NCBI GenBank assembly: GCA_937926205.1
Contig: CALEYL010000002.1
Coordinates: forward strand, 1 to 21,393
Length of the DNA stretch: 21,393 nucleotides
Origin: an uncultured Saprospiraceae bacterium
GTDB lineage: Bacteria; Bacteroidota; Bacteroidia; Chitinophagales; Saprospiraceae
Direction: 5' to 3'
Shown here one piece after another: positions 16,486 to 21,393 of the stretch. Position numbers and translations under genes: made by a program. Below the pieces are notes generated by a model. That model saw nothing but the letters and a program-made list of their open reading frames with translations, had not been told where the DNA came from and ran no database searches. Within the stretch, counting starts at the first letter, position 1; the number at the start of each line of letters is the position of its first letter.

Positions 16486-16519
16486 CATGAGACACCTTGA
16501 ATATCAGAGGTGTCTCATG
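16486..16519 (-). terminator. Terminator of the sdhCAB operon
   Basis: A perfect 12-bp stem, CATGAGACACCT (16486-16497) with AGGTGTCTCATG (16508-16519), has a 10-base loop. It begins 26 bases after the sdhB stop. On the minus strand it is followed by CTATTTTGGG, a modest T-tract. Confidence 0.7.
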
Positions 16520-16545
16520 ACTGACTTATAGAAATTGCAAAAATG

Positions 16546-17298
16546 CTATGCCTGCACCTCAGTTCCAATCACCGAAGACAAGTACTCCCGGTTCATTCGG
16601 GCAATATTTTCCACAGAAATTTCTTTCGGACATTCCGCTTCACAAGCGGTAATGTTTGAGCACATACCAAAACCTTCTTCGTCCATCTGCTTCACCATGG
16701 CCTGAACCCGTTTACGGGCTTCAACCTTGCCCTGTGGCAACAGGGCCAGATGCGATACTTTAGCACTGACGAATAACATGGCCGAAGCATTGGGGCAGGC
16801 CGCTATGCAAGCGCCGCAACTGATACAGGCTGCTGCGTCGAACGCGTGTGAAGCGATGTCTTTTTCAATGGGAATGGCGTTGGCATCCTGAGCCTGGCCC
16901 GTATTGACAGAAACATAGCCGCCAGCCTGGATGATGCGGTCAAGCGCATTGCGGTCAACGACGAGGTCGCGGATAACCGGAAAAGCGCGCGCCCGGAAAG
17001 GCTCGATGACGATGGTATCGCCGTCTTTGAAATGGCGCATGTGCAACTGGCAGGTCGTCGTACCCCCATTCGGACCATGCGGTTGGCCGTTGATGACCAA
17101 ATTGCAGGTGCCGCAGATGCCTTCCCGACAATCGTGCTCAAAAGCAACAGGCGTTTTGCGCTCATTGATCAGCGTCTCGTTGAGTACGTCCAGCATTTCG
17201 AGAAAAGACATGTGCTCATTGGCTTCTACAGGATAGGTTTCGAAGCGGCCTTTTTCATTCGGGCCGCTTTGGCGCCATATTTTGAGCGTGAGTTTCAT
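16546..17298 (-). CDS. sdhB: Succinate dehydrogenase/fumarate reductase iron-sulfur subunit
   Basis: A 250-residue iron-sulfur subunit of complex II. It passes electrons from the flavin of SdhA to the haem/quinone site of SdhC at the inner face of the cytoplasmic membrane. The N-terminal ferredoxin domain has CREGICGTC and a later C in TTTCQL for [2Fe-2S]. The C-terminal domain has CISCGACIAACP for [4Fe-4S] and the CSNITACEAECP region for [3Fe-4S]. ENIARMNREY near the end is typical. The start at 17298 (MKLTLKIWRQ) fits Bacteroidota relatives; ATG at 17307 would add three residues. It is separated from sdhA by 203 bases that are mostly one giant palindrome, unusual in an otherwise tight operon. 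Confidence 0.95.
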   Translation of the reverse strand: MKLTLKIWRQSGPNEKGRFETYPVEANEHMSFLEMLDVLNETLINERKTPVAFEHDCREGICGTCNLVINGQPHGPNGGTTTCQLHMRHFKDGDTIVIEPFRARAFPVIRDLVVDRNALDRIIQAGGYVSVNTGQAQDANAIPIEKDIASHAFDAAACISCGACIAACPNASAMLFVSAKVSHLALLPQGKVEARKRVQAMVKQMDEEGFGMCSNITACEAECPKEISVENIARMNREYLSSVIGTEVQA

Positions 17299-17351
17299 CG
17301 TTTGCATGCGAAATTTTTTTATTGGTCTTCTGACCATCCTAAGACCAGGCA

Positions 17352-17511
17352 GAAGGAGTATCTATAAATTTAATCCGTGGTGTCTGCTCTTTATAGTTCG
17401 AGGGCAAGGCACGCGAAGGTCTCAAAAATAGAAGTTTACTCGCGTAAATGACTGTTTTTGAGACCGAGCGTAACGCAGCAATCGGGCTATAAAGACAGAC
17501 ACTATTTATAG
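17352..17511. repeat. Long concentric palindrome between sdhA and sdhB (element A)
   Basis: All arm pairs share one centre near 17441. TTTAC/GTAAA (17435-17439/17444-17448) flanks a TCGC loop. GGTCTCAAAAA/TTTTTGAGACC (17418-17428/17455-17465) is perfect. GTGTCTGCTCTTTATAG/CTATAAAGACAGACAC (17380-17396/17487-17502) has one bulge. An outer pair CTATAAAT/ATTTATAG (17352-17359/17504-17511) is offset by extra bases on the left. GGCAAGGC (17403-17410) and AACGCAGCA (17472-17480) sit opposite each other but do not pair. The element starts at the sdhA stop codon. It could be a mobile palindromic repeat or an mRNA structure affecting sdhB output. Confidence 0.8.
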
Positions 17512-19502
17512 CTTCTTTTACTTGGATGCACATCATTAAAAATGAGCGGCTCCTTGTGCAGGATGGGATCTTCACCCCAACCCTTGTATTCCCAGGCCGA
17601 CACATAGGCGTAGTTGTCGTCGTCGCGATCCGCTTCGCCCTCCGGGGTCTGGTATTCTTCCCTAAAGTGTCCGCCGCAGGATTCATTGCGATCCAGTGCA
17701 TCCACAACCATCAATTCTCCCATTTCCAGGAAATCGGCCACACGGTGTGCTTTTTCAAGTTCTGGATTGTACTCATTGGCGGTACCGGGCACAAAAACGT
17801 CTTTGTAGAAAGATTCCCTTAATTCACGAATCATCGTCCGCGCCTTGGTCAGTCCTTCTGCTGTACGCGACATGCCGCAGTAGTCCCACATGATTTTACC
17901 AAGCCGGCGGTGGAAACTCTCGACAGATTGCGTACCCTGAACGCCAAGAAGGCTATCTAAGCGTGCGTGGACATCTTTTTCAGCCGCTGCAAATTCGTCG
18001 CGGTTTGTATCGAATTTGGGCGTGCGGATGTCGTTGGCCAGGAACGTGCCAATGGTATAAGGCAGTACAAAATAGCCGTCGGCCAAACCCTGCATCAGGG
18101 CTGAAGCGCCGAGACGGTTGGCGCCGTGATCCGAGAAGTTACATTCTCCGGCGGCGAATAAGCCCGGAACATTGGTTTCCAGATTGTAATCTACCCAAAG
18201 CCCGCCCATCGTATAGTGGACAGCGGGGTAGATTTTCATCGGCATCTTATAAGGATTTTCGCCGGTGATCTTTTCGTACATCTCGAAAAGGTTGCCATAT
18301 TTTTCTTCTACAACCTGCTCGCCAAGCTGGATGATTCGCTGGTGATCGGCATGGTGTTCGCCGATGGAGTTGGCCTTTGATTTGCCATAGCGCTCAATGG
18401 CTGAAGCAAAATCGAGGAAGACGCCCAACCCGGTAGGCACTACGCCCAGTCCTTCGTCGCAGGCAACTTTCGCAGCTCTGGAAGCCACGTCGCGCGGCAC
18501 CAGGTTTCCGAAAGCCGGGTAGCGGCGCTCGAGGAAATAATCGCGGTCAGCTTCGGCAATGTCGGTGGCCTTTTTCCTGCCTTCCCGAATGGCCTGGGCA
18601 TCTTCTTTCTTTTTTGGCACCCAAACCCGGCCATCGTTTCTAAGGCTTTCCGACATCAGGGTCAGTTTCGACTGATAATCGCCGTATTGCGGAATGCAGG
18701 TAGGGTGGATTTGCGTAAAGCAGGGATTGGCCATGTAAGCGCCGCGCCGGACTGCGCGCCATGCAGCGGTCACATTGCAATTCATGGCATTGGTAGACAG
18801 GTAAAAAACGTTGCCGTAGCCGCCGGTGGCCAAAACCACGGCGTGGGCGCCGAATCGCTCCAGTTTGCCGCTCACCAGGTTGCGGGCAATGATGCCGCGT
18901 GCTTTCCCGTCGACAATGACCACGTCGAGCATTTCATGCCGGTTGTACATTTCTACGCTGCCCAATGCGATCTGACGCGAAAGCGATTGATAAGCGCCAA
19001 TCAGCAATTGCTGACCTGTCTGGCCCCGGGCGTAAAAAGTGCGGCTTACCTGTACCCCGCCAAAAGAGCGGTTTTCGAGCAAACCACCGTATTCGCGGGC
19101 AAAAGGAACCCCCTGCGCCACGGCCTGGTCTATGATGCTGGCACTCACTTCTGCCAAACGGTAGACATTGCCTTCCCTTGCGCGGTAGTCGCCACCTTTG
19201 ATGGTATCATAAAACAGGCGCCAGGTACTGTCGCCGTCGTTGCGGTAATTTTTGGCTGCATTGATGCCACCTTGCGCAGCAATACTGTGTGCGCGGCGTG
19301 GGCTGTCGTGAAAGGTAAAGCATTTAACCGCATAGCCCAGCTCTCCGAGAGAGGCAGCTGCAGCGGCGCCGGCCAGACCGGTTCCGACCACGATGATCTC
19401 AATGTTGCGCTTGTTGTTGGGCGCGACCAAAGGCATCGTAGATTTATATTGCGTCCATTTTTCCGTCAATGGCCCGGCAGGTATTTTTCCATCGAGCATC
19501 AT
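17502..19502 (-). CDS. sdhA: Succinate dehydrogenase/fumarate reductase flavoprotein subunit
   Basis: A 666-residue flavoprotein that oxidises succinate to fumarate (or the reverse). The FAD-binding GTGLAGAAAAASL lies at about residues 37-49. RRAHSIAAQGG carries the histidine that holds FAD covalently. QIHPTCIP and SESLRNDGRVWVP line the dicarboxylate site, and HGANRLGASALMQGLADGYF is the conserved C-terminal FAD/substrate segment. The length fits type B (Bacteroidota/epsilonproteobacterial) enzymes. The start overlaps the sdhC stop (ATGATG over TGA), so translation is coupled; ATG at 19499 is the alternative start. Its stop codon touches the outer arm of element A. Confidence 0.96.
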   Translation of the reverse strand: MMLDGKIPAGPLTEKWTQYKSTMPLVAPNNKRNIEIIVVGTGLAGAAAAASLGELGYAVKCFTFHDSPRRAHSIAAQGGINAAKNYRNDGDSTWRLFYDTIKGGDYRAREGNVYRLAEVSASIIDQAVAQGVPFAREYGGLLENRSFGGVQVSRTFYARGQTGQQLLIGAYQSLSRQIALGSVEMYNRHEMLDVVIVDGKARGIIARNLVSGKLERFGAHAVVLATGGYGNVFYLSTNAMNCNVTAAWRAVRRGAYMANPCFTQIHPTCIPQYGDYQSKLTLMSESLRNDGRVWVPKKKEDAQAIREGRKKATDIAEADRDYFLERRYPAFGNLVPRDVASRAAKVACDEGLGVVPTGLGVFLDFASAIERYGKSKANSIGEHHADHQRIIQLGEQVVEEKYGNLFEMYEKITGENPYKMPMKIYPAVHYTMGGLWVDYNLETNVPGLFAAGECNFSDHGANRLGASALMQGLADGYFVLPYTIGTFLANDIRTPKFDTNRDEFAAAEKDVHARLDSLLGVQGTQSVESFHRRLGKIMWDYCGMSRTAEGLTKARTMIRELRESFYKDVFVPGTANEYNPELEKAHRVADFLEMGELMVVDALDRNESCGGHFREEYQTPEGEADRDDDNYAYVSAWEYKGWGEDPILHKEPLIFNDVHPSKRSYK

Positions 19503-20197
19503 AGTCCAGCGTTTTTAAAGTACATGTAAAGCGGAATAAGCGCAAACAGCGCCGGGATGACCACCGAGTATATTTTTCCGATTGCTTTGATCAGGGGCGT
19601 ATATTTCCGGTGATTCAGGCCCAGCGTCTGGAAGGCGCTCTGAAAGCCATGCCAGAGGTGAAAAGCAATAACGACCATGGAGATGACATAAAAAACAACA
19701 AAACCGAGGTTCATGTAGGCTGCCTTGACAGCGGTGTAAAGGTCTGCTGCTGTTTCACCATCATACATTTTCATATCCAGGGTCCCCAACTTCATTTGAA
19801 GCCAGAATTGGTACAGGTGGATCATGATGAAAACAAAAATAATGGTGCCCAGCCATCCCATGTTATTTGCCGCTACAGCACTGGTGCCGGTGGTACGCGT
19901 TACCTTGACTGCATATCCCTGAGGGCCTCTTGCTGCGGCGTTTTTGCGCCAAAGTATCCAACCCTGAACAGCATGCAGCAAAATAAAAGCGTATAACCCG
20001 TAGGAGATGGTTTTGATCAATGGGTTCGTGGTCATAAAGAGGGCATAAAGATTGAACTTTTCGCCTTCGTCGCTGTATAGCAGCTGCAGGTTGCCCAGCA
20101 AGTGAACCACCAGAAACAGGATAAGGAACAAGCCGGTGAGGCTCATGACCAGTTTCCGTCCGATGGAGGATGTGATGAAATTCGTAAACCAATTCAT
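19499..20197 (-). CDS. sdhC: Succinate dehydrogenase cytochrome b subunit (type B, dihaem)
   Basis: A 232-residue integral membrane subunit that anchors SdhAB and carries haem b and the quinone site. Five hydrophobic helices lie at about residues 17-37, 60-83, 114-133, 162-186 and 205-227. Histidines H32, H75, H127 and H180 fall in the first four helices, the pattern expected for two haems in a single-subunit type B anchor such as that of Bacillus or Wolinella. No sdhD is present or needed. The start at 20197 (MNWFTNFITSSIGRK) matches the family; the frame stays open for another 77 codons upstream, but that part lies in a repeat element. It is the first gene of sdhCAB. Confidence 0.94.
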   Translation of the reverse strand: MNWFTNFITSSIGRKLVMSLTGLFLILFLVVHLLGNLQLLYSDEGEKFNLYALFMTTNPLIKTISYGLYAFILLHAVQGWILWRKNAAARGPQGYAVKVTRTTGTSAVAANNMGWLGTIIFVFIMIHLYQFWLQMKLGTLDMKMYDGETAADLYTAVKAAYMNLGFVVFYVISMVVIAFHLWHGFQSAFQTLGLNHRKYTPLIKAIGKIYSVVIPALFALIPLYMYFKNAGL

Positions 20198-20476
20198 GTT
20201 TTTACGTTTTGTTGCAGTTTGAACACACGATGAGCGCAGCGAAATTTCAGAACCGGGATCAATTTGTTCGGCCTTACATTGCTCTGAGCTTGTTCGGGAA
20301 TTCATCGATGGGCTGTGATCGGCAAACTTTATTTTATGCTGCGTTGGTGTTTTTTCATCGTAGCTGCTGGCTACGTCTGCAAAACCCGCCTTGCCTAAAA
20401 CAAAATTTCCTCGACCTCGCTCCATCATAAAAACCCGAATAAGCTCTAACTTTGCAGCTCAAAATGTGGTCGCGTG
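20198..20476 (-). other. Long leader of the sdhCAB operon containing element B
   Basis: About 280 bases lie between the sdh promoter box and the sdhC start. No separate gene is supported. The frame of sdhC is open through part of it (to 20428) by chance or because the repeat is stop-free. It contains the palindromic element 20324-20408. Confidence 0.5.
20324..20408 (-). repeat. Concentric palindrome in the sdhC leader (element B)
   Basis: The core hairpin CGTAGC/GCTACG (20359-20364/20370-20375) and the outer imperfect arms (20324-20336/20396-20408, 11 of 14 matched when extended by one base) share a centre near 20366. On the minus strand GGCAAGGC (plus 20388-20395) and AACGCAGCA (plus 20337-20345) lie at mirrored positions, as in element A. 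Arm sequences otherwise differ from A. Next to the outer arm is CCTCGACCTCGCTC (20409-20422), repeated exactly at 21242-21255. Confidence 0.7.
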
Positions 20477-20507
20477 CAAATCTACCGTAATAAGTGCATT
20501 CGGCCAA
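20477..20507 (-). promoter_or_regulatory. Promoter of sdhCAB
   Basis: On the minus strand, TTG (20505-20507) is followed after 20 bases by TAGATTTG (20477-20484), an exact TAnnTTTG. It lies 279 bases upstream of the sdhC start and about 55-85 bases from the divergent gene at 20562. Confidence 0.6.
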
Positions 20508-20561
20508 CGGAGGTTCATGGGAAACTGGAACTCCTGAATTATTTAGAATCAATCAAAATTA

Positions 20562-21056
20562 ATGAGCGATAAAATGAATTTTGCAGCCTTTCTCGGGAAG
20601 TTCCCGGAAGTAAGGTTGCCTGTTGTCCTGAACGACGAAATCCACCACGAGTTCAGCCGCCACAATGACCCCTTGCCCGGCCTCATGATTGAGCGCTTTA
20701 TTGCGCCGCTGGAAGATGAACCGGTAGACGATCTTACGGAATTCATTGCCTGTTTTAAAATTCCTGACACGGGCGAATTTTACGCGGTCGTGTACTGGAA
20801 AGCCGCCCTGCTGAATTACCAGTATGTTTTAGCCACCTTCACCAAAAGTGGCCTTTTAGTAGACAAGCGCGTCATTGCCGGTTTGTATTCCGACGGCAAA
20901 ACCCTGACCACTTCGGTTGCCACCATTGACGAAGACTGGGTCATTCACGTTGTATCCGGGCAGTCGGATGCCAATTCAGCGCACCTCTACGATGCCTCCC
21001 AAAGTAAAATGTACGAGCTGGAGCTGTTGCCGGAAGGGAAGATTGTGGAGGGGTAG
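20562..21056 (+). CDS. Hypothetical cytoplasmic protein
   Basis: A 164-residue soluble protein, acidic overall, with no signal peptide or membrane segment. It has alternating beta-type stretches (GEFYAVVYWKAALLNYQYVLATF, TSVATIDEDWVIHVVSG) and ends LPEGKIVEG. I recognise no family. An internal ATG four codons in (MNFAAFLG) is a possible alternative start. It is divergent from sdhCAB across a 364-base gap, and no clear -7 box precedes it. Composition and frame quality support a real gene. Confidence 0.72.
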   Translation: MSDKMNFAAFLGKFPEVRLPVVLNDEIHHEFSRHNDPLPGLMIERFIAPLEDEPVDDLTEFIACFKIPDTGEFYAVVYWKAALLNYQYVLATFTKSGLLVDKRVIAGLYSDGKTLTTSVATIDEDWVIHVVSGQSDANSAHLYDASQSKMYELELLPEGKIVEG

Positions 21057-21060
21057 GGTG

Positions 21061-21092
21061 ATTTGAAAATTTGATAATTTGATAATTTGAAG
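21061..21092. repeat. Four tandem 8-bp units (ATTTGATA type)
   Basis: ATTTGAAA, ATTTGATA, ATTTGATA and ATTTGAAG lie head to tail starting 4 bases after the stop at 21056. Short AT-rich tandem runs like this are common between genes in Bacteroidota. No function is evident. Confidence 0.75.
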
Positions 21093-21329
21093 ATGGGGAT
21101 GGTTAGAAGGATGAATATTGCCGAAGCTTTTGGCACGCGCTTGCTTGCTGGATTCCCGGCTGCTTTCTTCAGATTTCCGAATTCTCGAAGATTTCGGAAA
21201 TCTTGGCATATGAAGATCTTGACCTGCATAAGGCCTCATAGCCTCGACCTCGCTCAGCTACCGACGCGCGCCAGCAATGATGATCCGGCGCAGCCATCCG
21301 CGTTCCTAAAACACGACAACGGGAACGCG
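21093..21329. other. Noncoding repeat-rich tail with hairpins (possible element C)
   Basis: No gene is supported. A perfect 11-bp stem AGATTTCCGAA/TTCGGAAATCT (21171-21181/21193-21203) is centred near 21187. The block CCTCGACCTCGCTC (21242-21255) is shared with the flank of element B and lies on the same side of the hairpin, so this may be a diverged relative. The boxes GGCAAGGC and AACGCAGCA are not present exactly. A second hairpin, CGCGTTCC/GGAACGCG (21299-21306/21322-21329), has a 15-base loop and no T-tract. It could end transcription from 20562-21056. Confidence 0.5.
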
Positions 21330-21360
21330 CCTGCCTGACGGCAGCTACGGTTTATACACA
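21330..21360 (+). repeat. 31-bp outward-facing repeat, right copy
   Basis: It begins CCTGCC and ends CTACGGTTTATACACA, matching the minus-strand sequence at 40-70 at 27 of 31 positions. Here the first part forms a small hairpin, CTGCC/GGCAG. It lies 12 bases upstream of a -7 box. Confidence 0.6.
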
Positions 21361-21372
21361 ACTCAAAGAACG

Positions 21373-21380
21373 TATATTTG
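21373..21380 (+). promoter_or_regulatory. -7 promoter box for a gene beyond the window
   Basis: TATATTTG matches TAnnTTTG exactly. TTTA, one mismatch from the -33 box, lies 18 bases upstream inside the 31-bp repeat. GGAGCCAAAAAGGA follows and could be a ribosome site for a gene starting just past 21393. Confidence 0.45.
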
Positions 21381-21393
21381 GAGCCAAAAAGGA

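Noticed and set aside
18687..19529. 280-codon plus-strand open frame
   Set aside because: It is antisense to sdhA, whose motifs are unmistakable; no domain is seen in the antisense translation.
20198..20428. N-terminal extension of SdhC by 77 residues
   Set aside because: Type B SdhC proteins begin at the MNWFTNF-like segment. The extension lies in a palindromic repeat element and is hydrophilic without any known motif.
21061..21092. CRISPR-like array
   Set aside because: The units are only 8 bp, directly adjacent and without spacers; no Cas gene is present.
20976..21239. Minus-strand 87-codon frame and overlapping frames in the tail of the window
   Set aside because: They overlap a hairpin, tandem 8-bp units and the end of a real gene. 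The composition looks like translated repeat DNA.

Overview
This window looks like chromosomal DNA from a member of the Bacteroidota, most likely Saprospiria (a Haliscomenobacter/Lewinella-like or uncultured sludge relative; inferred). The signs are lipoproteins with Bacteroidota-type signal peptides, a LytS-type kinase with a Reg_prop/Y_Y_Y sensor, a type IX secretion C-terminal sorting domain, a type B sdhCAB operon, and TAnnTTTG (-7) boxes 20-65 nt upstream of several genes. No tRNA, rRNA, CRISPR array or transposase was seen.

Layout. Bases 1-4010 hold a two-component pair on the minus strand: the kinase (858-3980), then the LytTR regulator (115-855). Also on the minus strand are a 63-aa membrane protein, nadA (4405-5415) and a beta-helix lipoprotein (5511-7025). 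On the plus strand, 7275-9490 is a tight three-gene operon: ECF sigma factor, membrane-anchored probable anti-sigma factor, and an exported solenoid with a regular tyrosine ladder. It ends at a strong hairpin. A lipoprotein and a thiolase homologue that has lost its catalytic residues follow (9630-11736). Next are a small minus-strand lipoprotein and a plus-strand glutamate-cysteine-ligase-like enzyme fused to two CBS domains (12414-14336). From 14430 to 16175 the minus strand carries an orphan T9SS sorting domain that looks like a gene remnant, a lipoprotein and a small winged-helix protein. The sdhC-sdhA-sdhB operon (20197 down to 16546, minus) and a plus-strand hypothetical gene (20562-21056) close the window.

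The most unusual structure is noncoding. Two long concentric imperfect palindromes lie inside the sdh transcription unit, one between sdhA and sdhB and one in the sdhC leader. Each carries the boxes GGCAAGGC and AACGCAGCA at mirrored positions around the centre, although the boxes do not pair with each other. A third hairpin near 21187 may be a diverged relative. A separate 31-bp sequence occurs near both ends of the window, in opposite orientations, each copy pointing outward.

Functionally, the window mixes central metabolism (NAD synthesis, succinate oxidation) with envelope sensing and surface proteins. Most of the lipoproteins cannot be assigned a function from sequence alone.
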